A stretch of DNA of 64,000 nucleotides from Acidobacteriota bacterium (GCA_027307115.1 DAHUXN010000035.1:1-64000), one strand, 5' to 3'. Shown: positions 42,961 to 52,342, counted from the stretch's first letter. Notes: generated from the sequence alone by a model not told the origin. Made by a program: numbers and translations.

Positions 42961-43046
42961 TGAGCCTCAACGAGGGACCTGCAACGGGACGACCTGCCGG
43001 AAGATTCGCCTGCAGAAGAATCCCATAAACGAATCAGGAGCAAGCG

Positions 43047-43604
43047 ATGGTCAAAGCGACACAACTGCGTCCCGGCATGATTATTCAGCACCAGGGCGAC
43101 CTCTACACCGTTTTCAGCGTCGAGCACAGGACGCCGGGAAACAAGCGCGGCTCAATGCAGACGAAGATGCGCAGCTTGCGCACCGGCTCGATCGTTGATT
43201 ACCGGTTCCGCGCGGAGGAATTCATCGAGCGCGCCATTATGGACGAGATGGAATTCGAATTTCTCTATGGCGACACGTCGGGTTACCACTTCATGAATTC
43301 GCAAAGTTACGAGCAGCTCTCCCTCGACAAGGGAATTCTCGGCGATGTGGTGGATTATCTGATCCCGAATCTCCAAGTGAAGATCGAGTTTTACGAAGGG
43401 AAGCCGATGGGAGTTTTGCTGCCCGACACAGTGGACCTGACTGTGACGGCGACCGAACCAACCGTGCAGAAAGCAACCGCGAGCGCAGTCGGCAAACCCG
43501 CGACGCTCGAGACGGGTCTGGTGATCAACGTGCCGCCTTTCGTGAACAATGGCGACAAAGTGAAGGTCGATACTTCCGAAGGCCGCTATATCCAGCGCGT
43601 CTAG
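43047..43604 (+). CDS. efp: elongation factor P
   Basis: Relieves ribosome stalling at polyproline stretches. The 185-residue length and three-domain layout are typical: KOW-like domain I (ATQLRPGMIIQHQGDLYTVFSVEH), the S1-like domain II/III segments GDVVDYLIPNLQVKIEFYEGKPMGVLLPDTVDLTV and the C-terminal GLVINVPPFVNNGDKVKVDTSEGRYI. The loop that enters the peptidyl-transferase centre reads RTPGNKRG: the position of the modified Lys34 (PGK in E. coli) is Asn32, with Lys33 next to it. No EF-P modification gene (epmA, earP or ymfI-like) is nearby. A strong promoter and GGAGC upstream support expression. Confidence 0.95.
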   Translation: MVKATQLRPGMIIQHQGDLYTVFSVEHRTPGNKRGSMQTKMRSLRTGSIVDYRFRAEEFIERAIMDEMEFEFLYGDTSGYHFMNSQSYEQLSLDKGILGDVVDYLIPNLQVKIEFYEGKPMGVLLPDTVDLTVTATEPTVQKATASAVGKPATLETGLVINVPPFVNNGDKVKVDTSEGRYIQRV

Positions 43605-43653
43605 CCGATCTCAATTGAAATTTCGTTACGTGCGGGGATTCGTTTCGCACCGT

Positions 43654-44976
43654 TCAGCTCGGCGCTGCTGACGATTTTCTTCCGAAGACTCTGGCAAAAA
43701 TAGCATCGACGGATTTTAATTGACGGCCCAGGTCGAAGGTTTCCGCCAGGGATTTTGCGTCCAGGATTTTCGTGATGTTGGGATCTGCCGTCACGCGGTC
43801 CCGGAAACTCGACTCCGATTCCCATGCGGCCATAGCGTGGGCTTGCACCCACTTGTAAGCATCCTCCCGCCGCGCGCCGTGCTCGACTAAATCCTGCAAA
43901 AGTTGGCCGGAAAAAACGAGCCCCTGCGTCGAATCCAGATTTCGCCGCATGCGCTCCGGAAAAACTTTCATATTGCCCACAATTTCTGACATGCGATGCA
44001 ACATGTAATCCACCAGGATCGTGGAATCGGGCAAAATCACGCGTTCGACCGAGCTGTGCGAAATATCGCGCTCGTGCCATAACGCAATGTTTTCCATCGC
44101 CGCCACGGAGTTCGCCCGTACTACGCGCGCCAGTCCGCAAATCTGTTCGCAGCCAACGGGATTGCGCTTGTGCGGCATCGCCGAGCTGCCGCGCTGGCCC
44201 CCGCCAAACGGTTCTTCCACCTCGCGCTCTTCGGTGCGCTGCAAATGCCGAATCTCAAGCGCAATACGCTCGAGCGACGCCGCGACAATCGCGAGAGTGG
44301 CCAGGTAATGCGCATGGCGGTCGCGTTCGATCACCTGCGACGAAATAGGGGCGACGGCCAACCCAAGCCGCCGACAAATTTTCTGTTCGATTTCGGGTCC
44401 CAGGTGCGCGCACGTGCCGACTGCTCCGGCAATTTTGCCAACGGCCATCTCCCTAGCGGCCGCGCGAAAACGCGCCAAATCGCGGCGGTTCTCGTCATAC
44501 CAATTCGCAATCTTCAGGCCGAACGTGATGGGTTCCGCGTGAACACCGTGCGTGCGGCCAATCTGTGGAACGTCTCTAAACTCCCAGGCGCGCCGCTCGA
44601 GGATTTCCCCGAAGCGCTCGATGCCGGGTTCAATCAGCGCGGAAGCCTCCCGTACGAGCAGTGCTTGCGCCGTATCGACCACATCGTTTGACGTCAGGCC
44701 GTAATGCAGCCAGCGCGCTGCTTCTGGGTCAGCAACCGTTTCGCCGACGGCCACGGTGAATGCGATCACGTCATGACGGACGCGCGACTCGATCTCCAAA
44801 ATCCGCGTGACGTCGATTCTCGAACGCTCCCGCAGTCGCGCCGCCGCCTCGCGTGGAACTACACCAGCGTCGGCCAGGGTGTCGGCAGCGGCCAACTCAA
44901 CTTCGAGCCACTTCTGAAACTTGTTTTCTTCGGTCCAAATCCGGCCCATTTCCGGCCGCGTGTATCTTGCAATCAA
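43654..44976 (-). CDS. purB: adenylosuccinate lyase
   Basis: Cleaves adenylosuccinate and SAICAR in purine synthesis. The 440-residue protein starts MIARYTRPEMGRIWTEENKFQKWLEVELAAADTLA, has the conserved TSNDVVDTAQALLV, GRTHGVHAEPITFGLK and the fumarase-superfamily signature GSSAMPHKRNPVGCEQICGLARV with its catalytic Ser. It is full length. The gene is convergent with efp (about 50 bp between stops) and lies downstream of, but 157 bp from, a LuxR-type regulator on the same strand; a TTATTATAT stretch at 45058-45066 could be part of its promoter. Confidence 0.97.
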   Translation of the reverse strand: MIARYTRPEMGRIWTEENKFQKWLEVELAAADTLADAGVVPREAAARLRERSRIDVTRILEIESRVRHDVIAFTVAVGETVADPEAARWLHYGLTSNDVVDTAQALLVREASALIEPGIERFGEILERRAWEFRDVPQIGRTHGVHAEPITFGLKIANWYDENRRDLARFRAAAREMAVGKIAGAVGTCAHLGPEIEQKICRRLGLAVAPISSQVIERDRHAHYLATLAIVAASLERIALEIRHLQRTEEREVEEPFGGGQRGSSAMPHKRNPVGCEQICGLARVVRANSVAAMENIALWHERDISHSSVERVILPDSTILVDYMLHRMSEIVGNMKVFPERMRRNLDSTQGLVFSGQLLQDLVEHGARREDAYKWVQAHAMAAWESESSFRDRVTADPNITKILDAKSLAETFDLGRQLKSVDAIFARVFGRKSSAAPS

Positions 44977-45133
44977 TGCTTTTTCTCCTGAATCGCTGGA
45001 AATGCGGGTCGTCAGGGAACTACGAGCCCGCTATTTGGTGTCGAGAAACTTCCGGGAGATATAATAACCGAAGTAAGTCTCACACTGAGGCAAGAAAACT
45101 AGCGTAGCAGAAACGGCACTTTACACGGCAATT

Positions 45134-45904
45134 TCAGGCCGGGCGTAGCCGTCGTTCACGGAATTGCACAATTCGTTCTTCTTTCTTTCGCGTGTTCCAA
45201 TCATTTTGCGAAGTTCGTTCCGGTGATTCAGGTCGATCGCCAGAATTTTGCACCGGCGAACCGGGCAGGTCGTCAGGTAGCTGCCGTGTCCCAAGCATGT
45301 GCTGCGCTTTTTGGATCAGATCCCACCGGCTGCCCACGCCGAATTTAGCCAGCAGCGAAGACACGTGAAACTTGACGGTGCGGACGGAGATGGAGAGACG
45401 ATCGGCAATCTCTTTATTGACGCGATTGCGTAGGAGCTCTTTGAGGACTTCGCCTTCGCGCGGACTCAGCGGAATTGAGCAGGACAAGCTGCGGCCGAGG
45501 TGCAACAGCTCCTCTGCTTGCGTGATGACGCGCTCAATCAGACGGTCATCCGCGGGAACCCACACCGCGTAATCCGTGGGCAGTTCGCCCCGGGCCATGC
45601 AGCCTAGGGCCAACAAACTTGCAGCGCGGTCTATGGCCGCTTCCCGGTCGCCGTTTAATTCGACTTGGAACCGCGATGCTCCGCTGCGGCGTTCGGAAAA
45701 AACCAATACGTCGGGAGACTGCGAACGGATTAATTCTGTGTTTTCCTGAGGTTTTGCGCTGAAAAATCGGTGAAGTTTACGATCCTTCCTTAGAATGGCC
45801 GCCCCCGTAAATCGAAAATTGATTGCCTGAGCCCCGAAGCCCGGGCCATTGAAAGCAAATGGCTTGCCGTCGAGAAAGTTAAATCTTAAGAGTACTAGTA
45901 TCAA
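45134..45904 (-). CDS. LuxR-type helix-turn-helix transcriptional regulator
   Basis: A 256-residue (maximum) protein. Residues ~145-205 form a LuxR/FixJ DNA-binding domain: LSPREGEVLKELLRNRVNKEIADRLSISVRTVKFHVSSLLAKFGV. The N-terminal 130 residues match no sensor domain I recognise and contain no conserved phospho-acceptor Asp pattern; a PAS-like or degenerate receiver fold is conceivable. The C-terminal 45 residues are polar and probably disordered. The annotated TTG start at 45904 is weak and the true start may be downstream. Adjacent genes (purB, YycJ-like hydrolase) do not reveal targets. A 9-bp inverted repeat spans its start region. Confidence 0.78.
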   Translation of the reverse strand: MILVLLRFNFLDGKPFAFNGPGFGAQAINFRFTGAAILRKDRKLHRFFSAKPQENTELIRSQSPDVLVFSERRSGASRFQVELNGDREAAIDRAASLLALGCMARGELPTDYAVWVPADDRLIERVITQAEELLHLGRSLSCSIPLSPREGEVLKELLRNRVNKEIADRLSISVRTVKFHVSSLLAKFGVGSRWDLIQKAQHMLGTRQLPDDLPGSPVQNSGDRPESPERTSQNDWNTRKKEERIVQFRERRLRPA

Positions 45905-46043
45905 GTCATTGCGCGGGGTCCTCTAAAGCATTCCATGTATTGATTTGGTCAGAATTTTCATGCTCCGGGTAATTTCTTCTAGGTCACAAACGGAGCGAAC
46001 CGTGGGGAAGAGCAGCGCTGCGGCTGGATTTAAAGTATTGATA

Positions 46044-46904
46044 CTACAAGCTTAGTGGCCCTATTGGAACCGTTTGAGAGGCAACCATCAATTCCCCGTG
46101 AAAAGCCGCCTCTGCAGGGCGTCGATTGAGAGCCTCGACGGCCGATAAATGCACCAGGTCGGGGTTATTATTGGTCTCGGAAATATGGGCAAGCACCAAG
46201 AAGCGTGCTCGGCCGTCGAAGCCTTCCGGGTCTGCGAGATACTCACTGACAATGTGGTTGGACAAGTGGCCCGTGCGGCTCATTACTCGTTGCTTGATGT
46301 ACCACGGGTAGGGCCCCACCTTCAGCATTTCCAAATCGTGATTCGACTCCAGAATCAGGCAATCCGCTTCGCGCAGGTGGTGTTTCACAAGTTCGGGCAA
46401 ATATCCCAAGTCGGTGACGATGGCGACCTTTGTTCCGTTGGCGCGAAATGCGTAACCGACAGGATCGGCAGCGTCATGTGGAACGGAGAATGGGGAAATT
46501 TCGATGTCGCCGATGGTGAATCGCTCGCCTGCACGAATGTGCTCGACGCGCTCCATTTTCTTGCAGGTCGCTTCGGGAAGAGCACGTACGATTTCGCGGC
46601 ACGTAGACTCTGTCAGGTATGCGGTGGCGCGCCAATGGTTCAGAAGTTGCGGCAGGCCGCTCGAGTGGTCCGTGTGCTCGTGCGAGATCAGTATGCCGTC
46701 AATTCGCTCTGGACTTTTCCCCAACGCCGCCAAGCGGCGCAGCGTTTCCTTGCGACCGAGTCCCGCATCCACCAGAAGGCAGGTATGCTCCGTTTCGAGC
46801 AACGTAGCGTTGCCGGAACTGCCCGACGCCAAGATGGAAACTCGGAAGCTGATGCGCCCTCGCTGCCGCCCGAAGCCCGCAACGGCTTGCGTGCATGATG
46901 GCAA
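46044..46904 (-). CDS. MBL-fold metallo-hydrolase (YycJ/WalJ-like)
   Basis: A 286-residue metallo-beta-lactamase-fold protein. The family's opening FRVSILASGSSGNATLLETEHTCLLVDAG and the zinc motif SHEHTDHSSGLPQLL (H-x-H-x-D-H) are intact, followed by FSVPHDAADPVGY, VTDLGYLPE and ESNHDLEML with further metal ligands, and the C-terminal VLAHISETNN. This is the YycJ group, exonuclease- or phosphodiesterase-like proteins linked in Firmicutes to the WalRK locus and DNA repair; no walRK is present here. The start is a TTG at 46904, because no ATG or GTG lies upstream of the conserved strand. Confidence 0.88.
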   Translation of the reverse strand: MPSCTQAVAGFGRQRGRISFRVSILASGSSGNATLLETEHTCLLVDAGLGRKETLRRLAALGKSPERIDGILISHEHTDHSSGLPQLLNHWRATAYLTESTCREIVRALPEATCKKMERVEHIRAGERFTIGDIEISPFSVPHDAADPVGYAFRANGTKVAIVTDLGYLPELVKHHLREADCLILESNHDLEMLKVGPYPWYIKQRVMSRTGHLSNHIVSEYLADPEGFDGRARFLVLAHISETNNNPDLVHLSAVEALNRRPAEAAFHGELMVASQTVPIGPLSL

Positions 46905-46988
46905 ACCCGCGGAGCTACGTCAATAAAATGCAGCATGACGTTGCAAGAATCATTGATGATGCCGGAAATTTTTCGTCTCGGAGGTTTT

Positions 46989-48266
46989 TCAACAAGCGAG
47001 ATGAGAGGACGTGAGGGCAAAGCCATTCAGGCTGCCTACGAGTGACGCGGCGATCCGGTCGGATCGGAACAGATCATTAGCTACTTGCTGGATTTCCTGC
47101 CGCGTTACGGCTTCCATCGAAGCAATGCGGGCATCGGGCGAGAGGTACCGTCCGAAATACAGATATTGGCGCGCCAAATCGCTCATGCGCGAGCCGGTGG
47201 ATTCCAGGGAAAGGAGAGTTGCGCCTTTCAGGTTGGCTTTGGAGCGGCGCAGCTCCTCATCCGTCACGGGCTTCTCTTTTAGATCGCGCAGCTCGCTCAT
47301 CACGGAGCGGATGAGCTGCTCCACCGTTTCAAGACTGGTACCCGCGTAGATAGTGAGCATACCAGCGTCCCGGTAATGGTTCGTCTCGCTGAAGACAGCG
47401 TAAGCGAGGCCCTGTTTCTCGCGGATGTTCTGAAAAAGCCGCGAAGACATTCCGCTACCGAGTAAATTGTTCAACACGGAGACGGCATAGCGCCGCGAAT
47501 CCGTCATCGAATAAGCGGGCACACCCAGGCAAACATGCACTTGCTCTAATTCCACCTTGGAACGCGAAGCAAGCTCCGCGCGCGGCAGAGGCGGCGTCTC
47601 GGAAAATCCGTTTTCCGTCGCAGCCCGCCCGCCGAAGCGCGGAATGATCAAGTCAAGGAGGCGCTGATGTGAGAGATTGCCTGCCGCAGTGATTACCATG
47701 TTGTTGGGCGCATACCAGTGGCGAAACCAGTTGTCCAGAGTCTTGCGGTCAAATCGTTCGACGCTCTCGGCTGTGCCCAGAATCGGACGCCCCAGCGGAT
47801 GGTGCCCCCAGAGATTCTTCGAAAACATTTCATGGACCAGGTCTTCCGGATTGTCCTCGACCATGCGGATCTCTTCCAACACGACCGATCTTTCACGGCT
47901 GATTTCTTCTTCGGGAAATTGCGGATTGAGCATCATGTCCGCCAACACGTCGAACACCGTTTCGAGATGCTCATCAAGGACGCGCGTATTGAAGCAGACC
48001 ATTTCCTTGGCGGTGAATGCGTCAACCATTCCGCCCACGCGGTCCATTTCGCGCGCGATGTCTTCCGCCTTGCGGCGTGCAGTGCCCTTGAACACCATGT
48101 GCTCGATGAAATGCGAAATGCCGTTCAATTCGGGAGGCTCGCGTCGCGAACCGCTGCGAATCCAAATGCCCACCGAGACCGAACGCACATGCTCCATCGG
48201 CTCCGTGACCGCCACCAGTCCGTTGGGCAGCGTCGTTTCCTCAACTTTGCGATTTCCAGCAGTCAT
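46989..48266 (-). CDS. M16 family zinc metallopeptidase (processing-peptidase-like)
   Basis: A 425-residue pitrilysin-type peptidase. The inverted zinc motif HFIEHMVFKGT (H-x-x-E-H) lies near residue 52, with the distant Glu in the ETVFDVLADMMLNPQFPEEEISRERSVVLEEIRM segment. The C-terminal inactive-like half includes RSKVELEQVHVCLGVPAYSMTD and GSGMSSRLFQNIREKQGLAYAVFS, the R-Y pair region of the family. GGGAG lies five bases upstream of the ATG. It is similar to YmxG/PreP-like processing peptidases and has no signal peptide, so it is likely cytosolic. Substrates are unknown. Confidence 0.92.
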   Translation of the reverse strand: MTAGNRKVEETTLPNGLVAVTEPMEHVRSVSVGIWIRSGSRREPPELNGISHFIEHMVFKGTARRKAEDIAREMDRVGGMVDAFTAKEMVCFNTRVLDEHLETVFDVLADMMLNPQFPEEEISRERSVVLEEIRMVEDNPEDLVHEMFSKNLWGHHPLGRPILGTAESVERFDRKTLDNWFRHWYAPNNMVITAAGNLSHQRLLDLIIPRFGGRAATENGFSETPPLPRAELASRSKVELEQVHVCLGVPAYSMTDSRRYAVSVLNNLLGSGMSSRLFQNIREKQGLAYAVFSETNHYRDAGMLTIYAGTSLETVEQLIRSVMSELRDLKEKPVTDEELRRSKANLKGATLLSLESTGSRMSDLARQYLYFGRYLSPDARIASMEAVTRQEIQQVANDLFRSDRIAASLVGSLNGFALTSSHLAC

Positions 48267-48369
48267 GCAACTCCCATTCTTACATGAACGAAAATAAAGT
48301 CATACCGTCACCACAAATGAGTTTCGCAAGTCTCCATAGAGAGCAGATGGAGTGTGATGCCAACATGTT

Positions 48370-49500
48370 ATGATTGTAAAAAGAGAGCAATCCGTGACCT
48401 CCTCCGATCCTAATATCGCACTGGCAAGTCCGCGCGCTTGCCTTCTCGGCAAACCGCTGGAGGAGCTACGTGAACTTGTCAGTACATTGGGTGAACCGAC
48501 CTACCGGGCTTCGCAGATTTACCACGCTCTCTATGCCGAACGCGTGCGCACGATCGACGAAGTCTCCAGCCTCCCCGCGGATTTGCGCCGGCGGCTGGGC
48601 GCGGTGGCTCATCTTTTCTTGCCTGGAGTTGTTCGCCGTCATCAGTCCGCCGACGGCACTGTCCGGTATGTCTTGCGACTCGACGGCGCATCCCGCACGA
48701 ATCCCACGACTGTCGAAGCCGTTTTCATGCCCGAGGAGAAGCGGCAAACAATTTGCATTTCGACTCAGGCAGGCTGCGCGGTAAATTGCCAGTTCTGCCT
48801 GACCGCGACGCTCGGTTTGCTGCGCAATCTGACTGCCGCTGACATTCTTGGCCAGGTGATGGTAGCGCTCGAAGACAATCGCACGGCGCTGAAACCGCAA
48901 ACAAACGTCGTGCTCATGGGCCAAGGCGAACCGCTGCTCAATTACGACGCAGTGATGACCGCGCTCAGAATTTTGCTGGACCCGAAAGGCCTGGCGATTT
49001 CGCCGAAGCACGTGACTTTGTCGACTAGCGGAATTATTCCTGGCATCGAGAAACTGGCAACGGAAACGGTACGGCCCAAACTGGCCATTTCTCTGAATGC
49101 ATCGAACGACGAACAGCGCAACGCGATCATGCCCATCAATCGCAAGTATCCTTTGAAAGACTTGCTGGAAGCGTGCCGCACTTACCCGTTGCGTGCGTGG
49201 GAGCACCTGACGTTTGAGTACGTTTTGCTGGGCGGATTCAACGACCACCCCGAAGATGCGCGCCGCGTTGCGAAATTGATTTCCAACTTGCGCGCCAAAG
49301 TGAACCTGATTCCGTGGAATCCGGGGGAATTGCCATACCATCCGCCGGATGCCGCACGCGTCGAAGTCTTTCGCAAGATCCTTGCGGACAAGGGCCACCT
49401 GGTTTTTGTGCGCTATTCGCGCGGACAGGACGTTATGGCCGCCTGCGGGCAGTTGGCATTGCTCGAAGCGCCGGAGCTTGTTCGACCGCAGACACTCTAA
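48370..49500 (+). CDS. rlmN: 23S rRNA (adenine2503-C2)-methyltransferase / tRNA methyltransferase RlmN
   Basis: Radical-SAM methylase acting on A2503 of 23S rRNA and A37 of some tRNAs. The SAM cluster motif is CAVNCQFC (C-x3-C-x2-C) within CISTQAGCAVNCQFCLTATLGLLRNLTAADILGQV; VVLMGQGEPLLNYD, VTLSTSGIIPGIEKLA and LAISLNASNDEQRNAIMPINRKYPL are family hallmarks, and the C-terminal VRYSRGQDVMAACGQL holds the second catalytic Cys. 376 residues, full length. It converges on pgeF. Confidence 0.96.
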   Translation: MIVKREQSVTSSDPNIALASPRACLLGKPLEELRELVSTLGEPTYRASQIYHALYAERVRTIDEVSSLPADLRRRLGAVAHLFLPGVVRRHQSADGTVRYVLRLDGASRTNPTTVEAVFMPEEKRQTICISTQAGCAVNCQFCLTATLGLLRNLTAADILGQVMVALEDNRTALKPQTNVVLMGQGEPLLNYDAVMTALRILLDPKGLAISPKHVTLSTSGIIPGIEKLATETVRPKLAISLNASNDEQRNAIMPINRKYPLKDLLEACRTYPLRAWEHLTFEYVLLGGFNDHPEDARRVAKLISNLRAKVNLIPWNPGELPYHPPDAARVEVFRKILADKGHLVFVRYSRGQDVMAACGQLALLEAPELVRPQTL

Positions 49501-49533
49501 CTGCCGGCGGCATCATCCGCGTTATCCCGTCGA

Positions 49534-50490
49534 TCAAACTATGCCAATCACCCCCATCATGCGCCCCGTGACTCCCTCGCGACGATAGCTGAAGAACAAA
49601 TCTGTGCGGCACGATGTGCAAAAGTCGGCGGCGAAAATATTTTTGCGTTGTAGGCCGGCATTGGCCAAGATCGCGGAGTTCGCGGCATGCAAATCCAGAT
49701 GGCATCGAATCGCGGGCGGCTGGTGGCCGGGCGGCATCATCGTAAGCCACGGCAGCGGATTGGGATCTTCGCCCGATGCCAGCATGTCGAAAGGACCGTC
49801 AAACCAGCCGGCAGCATCGGAAAATTGCGCCGCAAACTCTTTCACGACGTCAGGGCCTACTTCGTAACAACAACGGCCAACCCCAGGCCCGAGCGCGGCT
49901 AAGATATCTTTTGGCTGAGTCCCGAATTCCATCGTCATGCGGCCTACAGTTTTCCCCGCAATACGCGCAACAGTCCCGCGCCATCCCGCATGGACGGCGG
50001 CGACGGCGCGATGGCGAGGATCGACGAGCAAAATCGGAATGCAATCCGCAGTCTGGACGCCCAGAAGCCAACCCTTCGTTCCGGTCGCAAGCGCATCCCC
50101 ATTTGGAAGGTCGGAAAGCGGTCCTCGAATTACGTGCAGCACATCAGAGTGAACTTGCCGGAGCGTGACGAAGCACGCGTCACCATGCCCAAGTGCTTTT
50201 TGAAAAAGGCGGCGATTCGCATCAACCCGCTCACGCGTATCCCAATCCGCAAAACCCAAATTAAGCACCGTTTCTTTTTTTGAACGATCAAGCCGCGAAC
50301 TATTCAATTCGCTCATGCCTCCAGGCCTGGTGCTGAAGCCATGGACGAGCCACTTGAATTGGTTGAATGGCACCGCTTGCAAAATTTGCAGCTTGCCACT
50401 CTTGCGCAGTCGCCAGTGTGACTTCGCCGCGCGGGTCCGCGCCATCTTGAGAACACTCTCTTTTTTCCGGCCGCTTACCGCCATCCCCAC
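49534..50490 (-). CDS. pgeF: peptidoglycan editing factor PgeF (YfiH/laccase-domain)
   Basis: A 318-residue multicopper-like (Cu-oxidase_4) protein that in E. coli removes misincorporated L-Ser from muramyl precursors. Metal ligands and signature: VTLRQVHSDVLHVI (His), GVQTADCIPILLVDPRHRAVAAVHAGWRGTVARI (Cys and His), GPGVGRCCYEVGPDVV (Cys) and the C-terminal FFSYRREGVTGRMMGVIGI. The N-terminal ~30 residues are a non-conserved basic leader, so the true start may be downstream of 50490. It is divergent from acpS, sharing a short intergenic region of about 140 bp. Confidence 0.93.
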   Translation of the reverse strand: MGMAVSGRKKESVLKMARTRAAKSHWRLRKSGKLQILQAVPFNQFKWLVHGFSTRPGGMSELNSSRLDRSKKETVLNLGFADWDTRERVDANRRLFQKALGHGDACFVTLRQVHSDVLHVIRGPLSDLPNGDALATGTKGWLLGVQTADCIPILLVDPRHRAVAAVHAGWRGTVARIAGKTVGRMTMEFGTQPKDILAALGPGVGRCCYEVGPDVVKEFAAQFSDAAGWFDGPFDMLASGEDPNPLPWLTMMPPGHQPPAIRCHLDLHAANSAILANAGLQRKNIFAADFCTSCRTDLFFSYRREGVTGRMMGVIGIV

Positions 50491-50633
50491 TCCCGCGAAC
50501 CTTTCCGATTATAGGTATAATGCGCGGGCGAAGCGAATCTGACCGCCGTGCTTGCCAAGGATGGAAGGCTAGCGCTGGCGGTAACTACGGCGCCGTTTTA
50601 CGCCCCATGCTTCACATCGCAAGCGAGGACGAA

Positions 50634-51011
50634 GTGATCGTTGGTCTGGGAGTGGACATCGCGGAGATTGATCGCGTGGAGAAAGCAATCATGCGCCACG
50701 AGCGCGCTTTCCTTGAACGCGTGTTTACGCCCGGCGAAATTCAGTATTGCGAACGGCACAAAAACAAATTCGAGCGCTACGCGGCGCGCTTCGCCGCAAA
50801 GGAGGCTGCGATGAAGGCGCTAGGCACCGGCTGGAGACGCGGTGTGCGCTGGCGCGACATTGAAGTGAAGAACGAGCCAAGTGGCAAGCCTGCTTTGCAT
50901 CTGCACGGCAAGGCCGGTGAGCACGCCACGCGCCTCGGCGCAAATCGCTTCGTGGTTTCCATCACTCACTCAGGAAATCTCGCCTTTGCTCAGGTGATTC
51001 TGGAGAATTAA
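50634..51011 (+). CDS. acpS: holo-[acyl-carrier-protein] synthase
   Basis: Transfers 4'-phosphopantetheine from CoA to acyl carrier protein. The 125-residue enzyme begins IVGLGVDIAEIDRVEKAI, with the magnesium-binding Asp, and carries RYAARFAAKEAAMKALGTG, with the catalytic Glu and Lys, plus VVSITHSGNLAFAQVIL. The start is GTG 50634, five bases after GAGG, which gives the family's usual N-terminus; the upstream in-frame ATG at 50607 is a poorer choice. A perfect TATAAT at 50516-50521 may be part of its promoter, though no good -35 sequence accompanies it. The 3' end overlaps the stop of mtaB by 4 bp. Confidence 0.94.
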   Translation: MIVGLGVDIAEIDRVEKAIMRHERAFLERVFTPGEIQYCERHKNKFERYAARFAAKEAAMKALGTGWRRGVRWRDIEVKNEPSGKPALHLHGKAGEHATRLGANRFVVSITHSGNLAFAQVILEN

Positions 51012-52330
51012 GCCTCAACTCGCAGCGGCGTGTCCGATTCATCGAAAATTATGTCCATCCAACGATTGCGAGGCCACCGGCCGGCCAGGCGCACCTTCAG
51101 GAAATTCCCGCTGATGGCGGGAGTCCAATCGCGATTCCTTCGCTCAAGCGTAAGGACTCGCAACGTTCTTCCCTTCTGAGAAGCGCGAAACGCATTCGCT
51201 TTTGCCTCTCCGAGCACGCGCAGCTCGCGAGCGCGACGATGGATCACGCTGTCATCGACTGTTTCAGTCAGCTTCCCGGCCTCTGTGCCTTCGCGTGCTG
51301 AAAAGGCGAATACATGGAGGTATGCAAGCGGCAGGCCCTCGATGAAGTTCATCGTCACACGGTGCTCTTCTTCCGTTTCGCCCGGGAAACCCGCGATCAC
51401 ATCCGCGCCAATCGCGGCGTGCGGCAATCGCTCGTGGATGATTTCGACTCGCCTGGCATAATGCGCGGTGCGGTACCATCGGTGCATGGAATGCAGAATG
51501 CGGTCCGACCCCGATTGCAGCGGCATGTGAAAGTGCGGAGCGATTCTGTCGCTGGAAGCAACCAAGTCCACGAAGTCCTGCGTCACGTCCATCGGCTCAA
51601 TCGAACTCAGCCGCAATCTTTCGATTGAAGATTCATCCAAAATTCGCGGAATCAAATCGTAGAGCGTCGTGCGCGGACTCAATTCATGACCATAGCTTCC
51701 CAAGTCGATTCCACTCAGAACAATTTCTTGCGCTCCGAAATCAACCAATCGTCGAACCTCAAAAAGCACGCGATCTGGCGAAAGGCTGCGGCTGCCCCCG
51801 CGCACGAACGGAATCACGCAGTAGGCACAGCGATGGTTGCAGCCATCCTGAATCTTCAACGTTGGGCGCGTGCGCTCTCCAAGAATGCCCCCTGGCGGAA
51901 CTACCTCCAAATCTCTCGCGACGCGCATCTCTTCCCTAACGATTTGCACCGGCACAGAACCATGTTGCGCAAGGCCCGCAATGGAGACCAAGCTTTCACT
52001 CTCAACGAGCGACGGTATCTCTGTCTGATGCGAATTGCCTATCACCCATGCAACGCCGTCGATCGCCGCTAATTCTTCGGGAGCACGCTGCGCGTAACAT
52101 CCGGTCACCACGATTCGCGCGCCCGGATTTTGGCGGTGAATCCGGCGGATCGCGTCGCGCGCCTCGGCATCCGCGGCAGCCGTAACTGTGCAGGTGTTCA
52201 GGAGAACAAGATCCGCGGCGGAATCCGTCTCCGCCAGCGAGTATCCTCGCGCGAGAAAACTCTGCCGGATCGAGGCGGCGTCAGCTTGCGTGGCCCTGCA
52301 GCCGAAATTGTGAATCATGAATGTTGACAT
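51008..52330 (-). CDS. mtaB: tRNA ct6A37/t6A37 methylthiotransferase MtaB
   Basis: Adds a methylthio group to N6-threonylcarbamoyladenosine-37 in tRNA. It is a 440-residue radical-SAM enzyme of the UPF0004/methylthiotransferase family. The N-terminal auxiliary cluster has Cys residues in NFGCRATQADA, NTCTVTAAAD and VTGCYAQ; the SAM cluster is CNHRCAYC within KIQDGCNHRCAYCVIPFVRG. The SIEPMDV and HMPLQSGSDRILHSMHR blocks distinguish it from MiaB and RimO. A short TRAM-like C-terminus follows. The gene is preceded by the epimerase gene on the same strand with a 12-bp gap. Confidence 0.92.
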   Translation of the reverse strand: MSTFMIHNFGCRATQADAASIRQSFLARGYSLAETDSAADLVLLNTCTVTAAADAEARDAIRRIHRQNPGARIVVTGCYAQRAPEELAAIDGVAWVIGNSHQTEIPSLVESESLVSIAGLAQHGSVPVQIVREEMRVARDLEVVPPGGILGERTRPTLKIQDGCNHRCAYCVIPFVRGGSRSLSPDRVLFEVRRLVDFGAQEIVLSGIDLGSYGHELSPRTTLYDLIPRILDESSIERLRLSSIEPMDVTQDFVDLVASSDRIAPHFHMPLQSGSDRILHSMHRWYRTAHYARRVEIIHERLPHAAIGADVIAGFPGETEEEHRVTMNFIEGLPLAYLHVFAFSAREGTEAGKLTETVDDSVIHRRARELRVLGEAKANAFRASQKGRTLRVLTLERRNRDWTPAISGNFLKVRLAGRWPRNRWMDIIFDESDTPLRVEA

Positions 52331-52342
52331 TGTCGCGGAGAC

